Assembly (NCBI GenBank): GCA_904066235.2
Contig: CAJFCV020000002.1
Coordinates: 10,850,001-10,914,000 of the forward strand
Source: Bursaphelenchus xylophilus
Taxonomy: Eukaryota; Nematoda; Chromadorea; Rhabditida; Aphelenchoididae
DNA: 64,000 nucleotides
Direction: 5' to 3'
The position numbers and the translations under genes are program-made. The notes below the pieces were generated by a model. It did not search any database and was not told the DNA's origin. It was given only the letters and a program-made list of their open reading frames with translations. Numbering within the stretch: position 1 is the stretch's first letter; each line of letters opens with the position of its first letter. Positions 53,264-62,019 of the stretch are shown piece by piece.

Positions 53264-53483
53264 CAGTGATTGCAGGGGACCTGATCCAGTGGCGAAAGAC
53301 GTGCCATTTTGCATACGGGAAGTATCAAAAATGTGGCAAAATGCTTCCCTCTCTAAGTGAAAAAAACTTCGTTTTGAAATCCGCGTTTTTTCACTTGGAG
53401 AGGGAGGTGTTTTGCCACATTTTTTCACACTTCCTGGATGCATTATGGTACGTTTTTTGCCACTGGATCAGTTCTCCTCACTG
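53264..53483. mobile_element. 220-bp hairpin MITE, CAGTGA ends, TA duplication
   Basis: TA lies on both sides (53262-53263, 53484-53485). Ends CAGTGATTGCAGGGGACCTG (with ATCCAGTGGCGAAA) pair with TTTTTTGCCACTGGATCAGT, TCTCCTCACTG. The inner arms ATGTGGCAAAATGCTTCCCT and GGGAGGTGTTTTGCCACATT also pair, so almost the whole element folds back on itself. Open frames on both strands are shadows. Confidence 0.8.
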
Positions 53484-53489
53484 TATTTA

Positions 53490-54070
53490 CTTCGCTTCCA
53501 AGGAAGCCAATCTTACGGTAATATCGCCTACTTCCTGCCTCGCTACGAAATTTCTCGCACCTTTTTGGGTCACAATAGGCGGCATAGGCGATTAGTGCCT
53601 GGAATTTCACTGATGCTGGAGGAGATCCGAGAAGATCGTCTTAATTCGAGCTCGACCGTCCCACGAAACGAGTACGTGCAATTTCTCGGGACTATTTGAA
53701 GACGGATTAAGGAGAGAAAGGCGATTTTTAAAAAAATTGTAAAGTCTCTTCTTGGTGGAGGTGTTTACGGACGGATTAGGGTAATAAAACTAGAAAATAA
53801 CACTGTCGAAATGTGAAATGCGCCGGGAATTTCCTAAGCAAAATTGCGGAGTTAACGGACGTTACGGAGAAATGTTTTTGGAGAAACTACAAAGGCGTCA
53901 AAGTTTATGGTTGTTTCAGGGCGTTTCTGGCCTTCCAGGAGACTGTAGGCAAGGGTGTAGATGACTAAAAATTCTGGGTGGGGAAGGGAGAGGGGAGATC
54001 GACTGGGAGGGGAAGAAAGTAAAAATTACCTCAGTCCTCCCTTATCATTGTTTTTACTGTTCCTCCCTTC
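53490..54070. other. Spacer, no gene seen
   Basis: It includes a run of anonymous sequence with TTACGGTAATA words; the frame 53412-53699 overlaps the MITE and is not supported. Confidence 0.4.
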
Positions 54071-54075
54071 CCCTT

Positions 54076-54560
54076 TGCCGTAGCATAGACATAGCTGCGG
54101 TGCCGGGCTGGGCCGGGCCGCGCCAATTTTAAAAGTCCCGCGGCCGGGCCGACCTTTTCCGGCCCCCGGGCCGGGCCAATCGGGAGCCCCCGGCGGGGCC
54201 CCCAATCCGCCCCCAATGACTAAAATTCTGAGTCTCAAAGCGAAAATCGAGGTTGCCAATAAAAATAAAACGCGTTGCCAAGAACCGATTGGGGTTTTCG
54301 AAGTACTTTAGGCAATGGTTAGTAATAGTTTTTTTTCAAACATTCATTGTTCATTGTTATAACAAACATATACGTTGCAACTCGTAACGAATGCACAATT
54401 TATATCTATGACCCGGCCCCCGACAGGCCCTGGACCGGGCCGAGCGAATTTGAAGGGAACCGGGGCCGGGCCGAGCTCTTGGGAGCCAGGGGCCGAGCCC
54501 CGGTTGTCGGCCCGGCCCCGAGCCAGGTCTAGCCTCAGCTACGCCACGGACGGTGAAAAC
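54076..54560. repeat. GC-rich foldback, GGCCGGGCC arms
   Basis: Two islands (54095-54215 and 54405-54530) are dominated by GGGCCGGGCC-type words, in complementary orientation, around an AT-rich centre. The outer edges CCGTAGCATAGACATAGCTG and CAGCTACGCCACGG are weakly inverted. The composition contrasts sharply with the surrounding DNA. No target duplication was found. Frames on both strands consist of Pro/Gly/Ala/Arg and are artefacts. Confidence 0.55.
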
Positions 54561-54564
54561 AGTC

Positions 54565-55330
54565 CACCAAAGATTAGAGAGTACACTAGGCGGGATAAAA
54601 AGTCTTTCCATGTCTTTGCGCGGTGAGGCCGGCGTCGCGAAATGGCTGAAAAATCAGCAGTCTTTTTCGCTACGGCAGAGCAACTCTGTCAACGCCTTGA
54701 AATCGCCCATCATTGCATTGCGACGGCTGACCCCGGGCGAAAATAGGGATTTTGTTGCGTATATTTCCGACAGACCTATAGTATTGTCTTCGACCTTTTC
54801 TCCAAATTTTCAGACTTTTCACAAGATAGTCAAATGTATCTCCTTCCCCAAAGCGCAAGCTAAAATTTAGAGATATGTGGTTTATTGTTAGAAAGATTTT
54901 ACGTCTAATTTTTTGACGGCTATGATTTTAAAAAATACCCTGGAAAATTCCGGTCATTTCAGCAGTGCGTGGGAAATCTACGTGAGTTACAACAAAGTTT
55001 TATCCGTCTTTCCTCTGAAACTAAAACGAGCATCCTCGGAATGGCAACAACTAATCCGCTCACTCATTTCCGCGTCGACATCTACCATGTTCTAAGTATA
55101 TAAAATGCGGAAGAAGTTTTATGAATAGAAATCTGTTCCATGGCCAAGAGGGTTAGCCGAAAGTTGCGAAATTTTTGAAGCGAAAAATAGACTCGGCGCG
55201 AAAGTAAGATCATTCTAACGGAGGGAGGTACCCCAAGCGCGACGATTAGTTTATGATGAAACTTAAAATTGTTTTTTTTCAATGTAGTACAGAATTTAGG
55301 ACCGCGAAAAATTATCGGAATTTTTTGTCT
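54565..55330. other. Spacer with repeat fragments
   Basis: GCCTTGAAATCGCCCATCAT, TTGCGACGGCTGACC and CCGACAGACCTATAG at 54690-54780 match the interior and right end of the GTGGATTTTT-subtype CTGTCGGG elements. A 60-codon frame at 54913-55095 (ending SEWQQLIRSLISASTSTMF) has natural-looking composition but no recognised family. 55195-55260 has a diverged CCCAAGCGCGACG word of the CTGAGCGTCGC family. Confidence 0.35.
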
Positions 55331-55336
55331 TTCTTA

Positions 55337-55484
55337 CTAGTTGTGCCATAAATTCCGCAAAATTTGTTTTTTTTTACTTTTTTTTTGCCGCTGTGACCTT
55401 TCTTTTTTGTACTATCATCTTTTCTGTCAGCGCACCTCGCGATGTTGCCGTAAAAATTCTACGGAATTTACGGCGCGACTATAG
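55337..55484. mobile_element. Small MITE, CTAGTTGTGCC ends, TA duplication
   Basis: TA on both sides (55335-55336, 55485-55486). CTAGTTGTGCCATAAATTCC with GCAAAATTT pairs with AAATTCTACGGAATTTACGG with CGCGACTATAG. At 148 bp it is non-coding. Its right TA is shared with the next element. Confidence 0.7.
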
Positions 55485-55486
55485 TA

Positions 55487-55643
55487 CTTGTCTGTCGGGA
55501 AAAAAACGGCGGGTCGTCGCGCCTTGGAATCGCCCATCATCGCTTTGCGACTGCAAGCGTCGGTTGGGAATTTGATGCGTGATAGCGGCGAGGCGAGAAC
55601 TTTGCTACGACGACCTGCCGTTATTTTCCCGACAGACCGACCG
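55487..55643. mobile_element. MITE, CTGTCGGG family, GTCGTCGCGCC subtype
   Basis: CTTGTCTGTCGGGAAAAAAA and TTATTTTCCCGACAGACCGA are inverted, the inner CGGCGGGTCGTCGC and GCGAC(GACCTGCCG) also pair, and the interior has TTGGAATCGCCCATCATCGC and TTTGCGACTGCAAGCGTCGG. It abuts the preceding element at a shared TA. Confidence 0.75.
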
Positions 55644-55651
55644 TAGTAGTA

Positions 55652-55843
55652 CTAGTCCGTCCGGAAAGTCGCCGGACTGAAATCGGCGACATGCACTCCG
55701 CGAAAACGAAAGTTCACTTTGCCCTGTGCAATTTTTGGCTTTTTGCACCGTGCAATAGGCTTTTTGAGCTGTCGCGCGCACCTGAGTTTTCTTGCACAGT
55801 GCACGTCGCCGAAATCGTTCCAGCGACTTTACGAACGGACTAG
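55652..55843. mobile_element. MITE, family B, CTAGTCCGT ends, TA duplication
   Basis: TA precedes and follows. CTAGTCCGTCCGGAAAGTCG pairs imperfectly with CGACTTTACGAACGGACTAG. The interior has GTTCACTTTGCCCTGTGCAA, GCACCGTGCAATAGGC, CTGTCGCGCGCACC and CTTGCACAGTGCACGTCG. Related to 13056 and 27108. Confidence 0.7.
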
Positions 55844-55980
55844 TAGTAGTATAGCCTGACCTGAAGTGCCTGCAAAATTAATAGAAAATCTAAGCGTTGC
55901 GCTTGAGGTACTTCCTATGCAAAATCAAAGGTTCTCCAGTGTTCGACCTTAAAATCTCGGTCGTTTCTGAGCGCACGCTA

Positions 55981-56190
55981 CTAGTCGTTCCAGAAAGTGC
56001 GTAGACGTTATTTCGCAGCGCACAGTGCACTTTTCTTCTTTTGCACCGTGTTGTCGCGCGCCCAAAATGCGCGGCGACGTTGTTGAAAAAAGCTTATGTC
56101 GCTGCGACTTTTGAATTGCACGTGTCAAAGGTCACATGCACAGTGTGTAAATTTGCGACGAAAGGTCTGCGCACTTTCTGGAACGACTAG
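55981..56190. mobile_element. MITE, family C, CTAGTCGTTCC ends, TA duplication
   Basis: TA on both sides (55979-55980, 56191-56192). Ends CTAGTCGTTCCAGAAAGTGC (with GTAGAC) and GTCTGCGCACTTTCTGGAAC (with GACTAG) are near-perfect inverted repeats. The interior contains GCGCACAGTGCAC, GCACCGTGTTGTCGCGCG and GCACAGTGTG. Confidence 0.8.
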
Positions 56191-56207
56191 TAGGAGTCTC
56201 ACATATA

Positions 56208-56426
56208 TGTTGAAAAAATTCACCGGCTGAGCCCCCACATAACGAAAGTAGACAATAGGAGAATAAGGTTTATTGGGCTAGACACGAGAAAGATACAACC
56301 GCACACGAGAGGAGCGAGAGACACCGACTTCTGAGAATAGGGGAAATTGATCTGATGAAGACTTTGTCCTTTGATTTTATGTAAATTCGTGGGAAAGAAT
56401 TGGCGGTTTCAATGAAGTCGCCAACA
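56208..56426 (-). mobile_element. Solo LTR
   Basis: 219 bp bounded by TG...CA on both strands (TGTTGGCGACTTCATTGAAA at one end, GGTGAATTTTTTCAACA at the other, read on minus). It has a CCCAATAAACC polyadenylation-type word about two thirds along and matches the plus copy at 51865-52065. It is inserted in the CTGAGCGTCGC repeat (flanks TCTCACATATA and TTCGAAATTTGTGCC); I could not find a clean short target duplication. The size and layout fit a Gypsy- or BEL-type retrotransposon LTR; no internal gag or pol is present in the window. Confidence 0.65.
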
Positions 56427-57000
56427 TTCGAAATTTGTGCCAAGTTTCATCAAAATCTGAGCGTCGCACTTGGAGCACTTCCCCTGTAAACTTCACCCTC
56501 AGTCCTATTGTACGGCTTTACCGTAAGCTGCCATGCTCATTGAACTGTGCAGCAAAAAAAATTGAAGCACACCCGAGCTTTGCTCTCGAAGCAATTCCTT
56601 TCGCAATTTTAATCCCCCTAATTTTAGGAAAAATTCCCGTGTCTTTTGGAAAATTTTCCTTGAAACAGATTAGAGAACCTGAATTCATTTCAGCTCTAAA
56701 CACAAACCCGATAAGCTGCTGGCATACGGTAGCACGGCTTTGTGCTCCGGCCTGGAAAAGCTTTCTAGAACGGAAACAGGGATAAACTCGCTCTAATCTT
56801 TGATAGAATCGGGTGGGGGAATTGGGGAGAAGAGTCTGCAATAAGCAACAAAATTTGTTTGCTAAGCTATGAAAGTGGTTAGAAGGTCGGTTAATTTTTA
56901 AGTTTCGGGAATCGCAGTAAGAAAGCTGCCTAATAAAGTGGGAAAGTGCTAAAATCGGTGTAGACTAAATCGGTGTAGACTTAGGCCTTTCTACGCCTGA
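56427..57000. other. CTGAGCGTCGC repeat end and spacer
   Basis: AAATTTGTGCCAAGTTTCAT and AATCTGAGCGTCGCACTTGG with AGCACTTCCCCTG are the right end of the 47788 family. The plus frame 56435-56785 starts inside it and has no recognised domain, nor does the minus frame 56518-56841. Confidence 0.45.
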
Positions 57001-57320
57001 CACAAAACGCTCAGATTTTTTCAAATTTAGCATACGGGCTATAAATAGGCCATAAATCAAGTTCTGAAAGTTTAGCACCCTCTTTGCAACGTGTTTTTGC
57101 ATGTGAGGGACTATAAGAGCGAAGGAGACCGCCATAGATTTCTTTTTTCTTTTCCTGTGAGACTCTGAAATCGATAGGTCGCCTGACAATGCCTGAAAAT
57201 TTCAGCTGGCGCTTTGCACAGCTGCTCAGATATGAAACAATCTTTGCGGCCGAAAGAGTACGCAAAAACGCGGAGAGCGGTCCCAAAACACTTGGATTGT
57301 AAGCGTTGTACAGACGTTTT
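57000..57320. repeat. CTGAGCGTCGC / GAGAGCGG family repeat
   Basis: ACGCTCAGATTTTTTCAAAT, TTTCAGCTGGCGCTTTGCAC, GCGGCCGAAAGAGTACGC and GCGGAGAGCGGTC belong to the 47788 family (left part). The minus frame over it is a shadow. Confidence 0.5.
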
Positions 57321-57324
57321 GATC

Positions 57325-57823
57325 GCATATAATAAGCCAAACAAATATCAAAGCCGACTTTACAACTTTCAAAAAGCCAAAAAACCCTCCAATCCGAAAG
57401 GAAATTAAAATACGACTTCATTATCACACCAAACCGTAAATGAACTACCGTACGGGCAACCAAATCCTCAAGGATTTGAGGGATGCCAAAGAAAGCCGGA
57501 TCCCCACAAAACCCTTACTGTATACCACGTAAACAGTGGGCAGAAGCGAAGAATTGGGGGCGTCAGAAGGTTTTGGTTGCATTTACAAACTGTTGAGGAT
57601 GTAATTAACGTAATCGTCCACACCTAATTGCAGGATGAATGGGATATTTTGATTGATAATTGCTATTTAAAGATATCAACGCGTTCAAAGATATCGGCGA
57701 GGAAGAAGTGGATATCGGAAGATATTTTCAACGTAGTTTCGGCCAATTACGTACAACCGAGCTCCCCCGGCCCGGAGTCGAAGGAAACAATAGTAAGGGG
57801 GTGGTAAGGGGGTGGTGGTTGCA
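57325..57823. other. Spacer, no gene seen
   Basis: Anonymous sequence that includes AAGGGGGTGGTAAGGGGGTGGT, a short GT/GGGGG direct repeat, just before the next foldback element. Confidence 0.4.
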
Positions 57824-57832
57824 AGAGCTACG

Positions 57833-58212
57833 GCGGGCCCACACTTGCGGGCAGCATGAAAAATCACGGAGATTTTCCGGACATGTTATGAAATCAGCCA
57901 AAATTTGCTTACAACTGAAAATTCAAACTATGGGCTTGACGATTAGATGCTGCGGATTAAGTTTCCAGGTGTATCAGTGGCTTGAATAGTTATCATAAGC
58001 TTATCCAGGCATTTTTTACCATTTTTTGAAAACAAGCTCCCATAACTTTGAAAGCAGTGGAAGAATTTAACAGATTTGTGTACTTATCAGTCCCAGGGAG
58101 TTGTCAATGTAAAATTTCTATTGTGCTACGTAGATTACGGGAGGGAAATCGTAATTCTAATCAAAAAATGTCGGCTGCCCGCAAAGTGGTTGCCCGCAAG
58201 TGCCGCGACGCC
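57833..58212. mobile_element. Foldback element, second insertion, 9-bp target duplication
   Basis: AGAGCTACG is present on both sides (57824-57832 and 58213-58221). Ends are GCGGGCCCACACTTGCGGGC and GCCCGCAAGTGCCGCGACGC(C), the same as those of the 48806 element (one base of ambiguity at the left edge). This 380-bp copy has only one TTGCGGGCAGC word on the left and two TGCCCGCAA words on the right, with a long unrelated middle, so the number of subrepeats varies between copies. Confidence 0.8.
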
Positions 58213-58245
58213 AGAGCTACGCCTCTGAAAGTTCCCCTCTATTAC

Positions 58246-58376
58246 TAGTCGTTCCAGAAAGTGTGTAGACTTTTCGTCGTAGGCCGCACTGTGCACAAAA
58301 AACCCTTTTTGCGGCGTGAATTTGATCGCGATCGGCGCAGCGACAAAGTGATCATTATTTTCCCGACAGACTGATA
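58246..58376. mobile_element. Chimeric MITE: family C left end, CTGTCGGG right end
   Basis: CTAGTCGTTCCAGAAAGTGT with GTAGACTTTTCGTCG matches the left end of the 55981 element, whereas GATCATTATTTTCCCGACAG with ACTGA closes it with the right end of the CTGTCGGG family. TA dinucleotides flank both edges. The middle has GCACTGTGCACAAAAAACCC. It may be a recombinant or one element truncated by another. Confidence 0.55.
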
Positions 58377-58379
58377 GAA

Positions 58380-58980
58380 AAAAATTCTTCCAGACCATGT
58401 ACATATGTTTTTTGAAACCACAACACAAAACGTATATATCACATTCTAAAGCTCAAAAAAACCAAATTACAGTCCCATTACCAACCACATTTCACAAAGT
58501 TACTCACAATAGCCACTCCATCATCCAAAAACGGCCGAAAAGCGGCACGTGAGGAAATCGGGTCTCATTAGAACTTGGCAGTGAATGTAATTACATCCAA
58601 CCGTTGCCAAGTGCAATTGTAGACAACTACAATACTCCCAATGCAAAAATGCATTGGGAGTTTTGTAGGATGGATAATAGAATGCGAGTGGGCTTTACAA
58701 AAACTTGGGATTTCAAAGAATGGGGTTGAAATTGAGTTCGAATTCTTGGTCAAGTTGATAAAATAATGGAAGGAACGTCGTGGTAAAATGGCTTCTGAAA
58801 ATACAAAATGTAATGGAGAAATGAAAAAATTAAGAAAAGTTGCGCGACACATAAAAAAAGATAAAAAAAAAAATATTTGGTATGAAGGAAGTTTGAAAAA
58901 TTGTGCGGGTGTTCGCTCTACAGAGCTTCAACTGTGGCAATAAAAATAAAATTCTCCACATGAAGGTACCGAAAGTCAAT
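58380..58980. other. Spacer, with a small hairpin
   Basis: ACTCCCAATGCAAAAATGCATTGGGAGT at 58633-58660 (arms ACTCCCAATGCA/TGCATTGGGAGT) is a perfect 12-bp hairpin with a 4-base loop. No T tract follows. Frames in the region are unsupported. Confidence 0.5.
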
Positions 58981-58984
58981 TTTA

Positions 58985-59330
58985 GGCTACATGTCCTAGC
59001 TCTCGCTTTGCAGGCACAGCCGAAATATTCAACAATCTTCGCGGCCGAGAGAGTACAGGGGATAAGAAGAGCAGTCACAAAGAAGAACACTTTTTGGCCG
59101 TATCTTCGCCAGTTTCGCCAAGAAAAAATCGATTTTTTGTGGAGACATTACACTCTGTAGCTGAAATAGCTATGATACTTTGCCTGGCAAGATTAGCAAA
59201 AAGGTTTCAAATCTCGATCAAAAAATCTCAGTCTTTCTGCAAAGCGCGAGATAAGAATCTCACATGTTTATTATTATATATAAAATTATCTAAATTTGTG
59301 CAAAGTTTCATCAAAATCTGAGCCTCGCAC
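58985..59330. repeat. GAGAGAGTAC / CTGAGCCTCGC repeat
   Basis: CTCTCGCTTTGCAGGCACAG, ATTCAACAATCTTCGCGGCC, GAGAGAGTAC and TTTTTGGCCGTATCTTCGCC continue the 47788 family; AAAATCTGAGCCTCGCACGT is its right-end word, diverged. Confidence 0.55.
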
Positions 59331-59334
59331 GTAA

Positions 59335-59598
59335 AACTGAGATAAGCTAAAACAGTCCGGTGAATGCATTGGAAATTTGCCAAAAAAGACGTTTTGTCGG
59401 GGAAGAAATGGGGAATTTTTGGGATGAGAGAGTACGTTTCTGCGCGCATTTTCTCTGTCTTCTCTTCGAAATCAAGACGAAGTGTAAAAAAGTAAAAAAC
59501 TGTGTAAAAAGCTGATACCGCAGAGTCTATTCGGGTCACTGGACCCCTCAGTTTGACGTGCCTCGCACTTGGGGTACTTCTCTGGCATGAATTTTGAA
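59335..59598. other. Spacer
   Basis: It includes CCTCGCACTTGGGGTACTTC at 59560, another diverged end of the same family. The minus frame here is unsupported. Confidence 0.4.
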
Positions 59599-59599
59599 A

Positions 59600-60150
59600 A
59601 CGAAGATCCGTAACATTTATCTAGATATTATTGATGTGAGTACATGTAAAGCACCCCAAAATGGGTGATAAGCTATCCTAGGAGCCCATTAATCTTATTA
59701 TTTCTACTAACTAAGCCTTATCTTAGCCTCCCCATGCATCCAAGGCGATCCATAGTTGTCAAGACCTTGGTGTGGGTCAAGTAGTAAGGGTCCCTAATCT
59801 ATAGTTGCTATTCCTGATCTCAAGCCCTATGCGAATACAACGACAACAGAAACAATCGACAATACACTAATTATGCCCTAGGCAACAACTTCACAACTGA
59901 ACTCACACTACTTGAGGATCCAACTTCACCAGCGCTGACCATAGACCAATCAAATAGACAAATAGACAATACAATTTATATCAACATACAACCGGGAAAC
60001 AAACACAAAATAATCATAATAGTTGGCGATTTCTCTTCCTTTTATACCAATTTGTCGGTCATTCCGTGGGAATATGCAAATTCGCACGCGAAGTCGTGAC
60101 ATAGTGTCATTGACCCGAACTGTTGCTGACACAAAAATTCGTAGCGCACA
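59600..60150. mobile_element. Dispersed repeat, family A (copy 3, longest)
   Basis: It matches 12830-12990 at ATCTAGATATTATTGATGTG, AATCTTATTATTTCTACTAA, CTAAGCCTTATCTTAGCCTC and CCCATGCATCC, and again at its far end (CATTGACCCGAACTGTTGCT). Between these it has about 330 bp missing from the other copies, including ATAATTGGC-type AT-rich sequence and GTTGGCGATTTCTCTTCC. Confidence 0.5.
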
Positions 60151-60720
60151 AGTCCCCAAAATCATTTGATTATAAAAAAATCAAAAACTCTTCAGCACAA
60201 AATAAAAAATAAAAGAAAATCAAATTTAAAAAAATCAAAAAATCTCATAAAGTTTGCATTACAAAACTCGAAATCGAGAGCGAAGTGAAACTTTTCCCCC
60301 CACCCTTTTTTGGCCCGTCTTGACCATCCCACGTCGAAAAACTTTTTTGAAGGGTTTTTATTGTGCGATTTGTGTGATTCAAAACAAACATCCGAAGCCG
60401 TTATTTCCATTCGTTTTTTTACGTTTTCAAAAAAAAAAAAGTTTTATGGAATTCCTCGCTCTCTCCCACTTTTTTTTTGAGTCAGATATTTTTTATTTTT
60501 CCTTGTAACGAGCGGATTTATATTATACTACAATAAAAGAGGAGGAGAAGGTAAAAAAGTTCTGGGAAAATAAAAATTTTTGGGTTAGAGTAAATTTTAG
60601 AGGGAAAAGGATTTAAAATACGCCTGTTTCTGTATTTGTTTAAAATTTACTAATTTTTTGCAACAAAAATAAGTAATTAAATATTGATTAAGAAAGAATG
60701 TAAAATACGTATTATAGTAC
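60150..60720. other. AT-rich spacer, no gene seen
   Basis: Frames on both strands at 60192-60508 are Phe/Lys rich and overlapping; none is supported. Confidence 0.4.
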
Positions 60721-60849
60721 ACGTCAAAAAAAAAATTCTTTCAGAAAATTGAAAAAACAAAGGGGAATCTCGGATCATTGATTTTTTGCGAATCGAGATA
60801 GAAAAATTATTTTTCTCTTCGAAAAAACATTTTTCTCACAAGGAAAGTA

Positions 60850-61188
60850 CTTCTATGGGGTATGGGTTACAGGTCGGGATATATATCAAAAAATTCGCAA
60901 AAATTTTCTGATTCAGAATACATAAAAATTAGCTGCCTAATTTTGGTCTGATGACATGTTTTTGTCCTCAGAAGTCGCTCTAACCACTCGGCCACACCGC
61001 TCTCTTCCGAAGGAAGAGACCGAGCGCGCTTTTCTTGCCGCAGATTTTTTTCCTCGAGAAATACATTTATTGATAAAACTCGTAGATAGACCAAAATTAG
61101 GCAGCTAATTTTTATATATTCTGAATCAGAAAATTTTTGCGAATTTTTTGATATATATCTCGACCTGTAACTCCATACCCCATAGAAG
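60850..61188. mobile_element. Hairpin element carrying a tRNA-like loop, TA duplication
   Basis: Inverted arms of about 105 bp (60850-60955 and about 61090-61188) contain CTTCTATGGGGTATGGG, TTACAGGTCG(G/A)GATATATAT, AAAAATTTTCTGATTCAGAA and AATTAGCTGCCTAATTTTGG. TA flanks it (60848-60849, 61189-61190). The loop contains a tRNA 5'-half-like sequence on the minus strand, listed separately. The minus frame across it is not a gene. Confidence 0.75.
60958..61006 (-). ncRNA. tRNA 5'-half-like sequence (Ser/Leu type), truncated
   Basis: On the minus strand from about 61006: GCGGTGTGGCCGAGTGGTTA then GAGCGACTTCTGAGGAC. TGGCCGAGTGG is a canonical A box, and the GGCCGAGTGGTTA D-arm is typical of Ser and Leu tRNAs. 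No T arm or B box (GGTTCGANTCC) follows before the hairpin arm begins, so it is not a functional tRNA. It probably represents a tRNA fragment captured or used as a head by a retroelement before this element mobilised it. Confidence 0.6.
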
Positions 61189-61190
61189 TA

Positions 61191-61887
61191 CAGGGTGCGG
61201 CAATTTTTCGGCCGGATTTTAATCGGCTATAACTTTTTTAGTTTTTGGGCAAATGTTAAAATTCTTTTTTTCCCTGAATCCATAGACAACCCCATTTTGT
61301 TTAATACCAAATATGTTATACCCGTTCGTTAGACTACAGTAAAAATTTGAGACAAAGAAAAAGCTCTAATTTTCATAGCTGACAATGGAATTACCCCTAG
61401 TGCGACTCTCAGATTTTTTTTTAAATTTTGCGCATGGGCCGGACATAGGCCACACATCAATTCTTGAAAGTTTCAGCCCGCACCTTTCAGGGGCGACCAA
61501 GATATTCAACGATTCTTTGCGGTCAGGAGGGCACATGAGTGGTCAAACAGAAAAACTTTTTGGCCATATCTTCGCTAGTTTTGTGCGGAGATAGCTGATT
61601 TTTTGTGGAAACGGTATTCTCCATGGCATGAACAGGCATGAATCTTTTTACGACAAAACTCGTAAAAAAGTCATTTTTTTCTGGCGATTTTCACACACGC
61701 CGAAAAAGCAGAGAAAACGTCCGAAAGGCCAATAACTATAAACTAGGTCCCTGTACGAATAACATATTTGGTATTAAACAAAATGGGGTTGTCTGAGGAT
61801 TCAGGGAAAAAAAGAATTTTGACATTCGGATAAAAACTAAAAAAGTTATAGCCAATTCAAATCCGGCCGAAAAATTGCCGCACCCTG
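61191..61887. mobile_element. Tc1/mariner-like element, CAGGGTG ends
   Basis: CAGGGTGCGGCAATTTTTCG and its complement bound the element; TA on the left (61189-61190) is shared with the preceding element, and TA follows at 61888-61889. The arms are about 130 bp (CGGCTATAACTTTTTTAGTT, CCCCATTTTGTTTAATACCA). The interior is GAGAGAGC/CTGAGCGTC family sequence (61385-61640) instead of the helix-turn-helix fragment seen in the 32144 relative. Confidence 0.75.
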
Positions 61888-62019
61888 TACTTTCCTTGTC
61901 AAAAAAAAACTGTTTCTCTGGGAAAGTTTTATTTTGTGACTCGATAATTCAGCGACATTTCGTCAAAAATCAATGATCCAAGATTCCTTGTTTTTTCACT
62001 CTTTCTTTGACATGAAATA

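Larger units (their letters stand above)
60722..62015. mobile_element. Outer palindromic element of a three-layer nest
   Basis: The arms 60722-60848 and 61888-62012 are inverted copies: GAAAAAACAAAGGGGAATCT, CGGATCATTGATTTTTTGCG and ACAAGGAAAG on the left, CTTTCCTTGT, TCAAAAATCAATGATCCAAG and ATTCCTTGTTTTTTC on the right. When the two inner elements are mentally removed the arms meet at a single TA, so this was a continuous palindrome before the insertions. Confidence 0.65.

Noticed and set aside
51865..56426. A full-length LTR retrotransposon between the two LTR copies
   Set aside because: The copies are in opposite orientation, one is truncated, and the 4.1 kb between them is made of unrelated MITEs with no gag or pol coding sequence.
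60958..61006. A complete Ser or Leu tRNA gene
   Set aside because: The D arm and A box are present, but there is no T arm or B box downstream on the minus strand.
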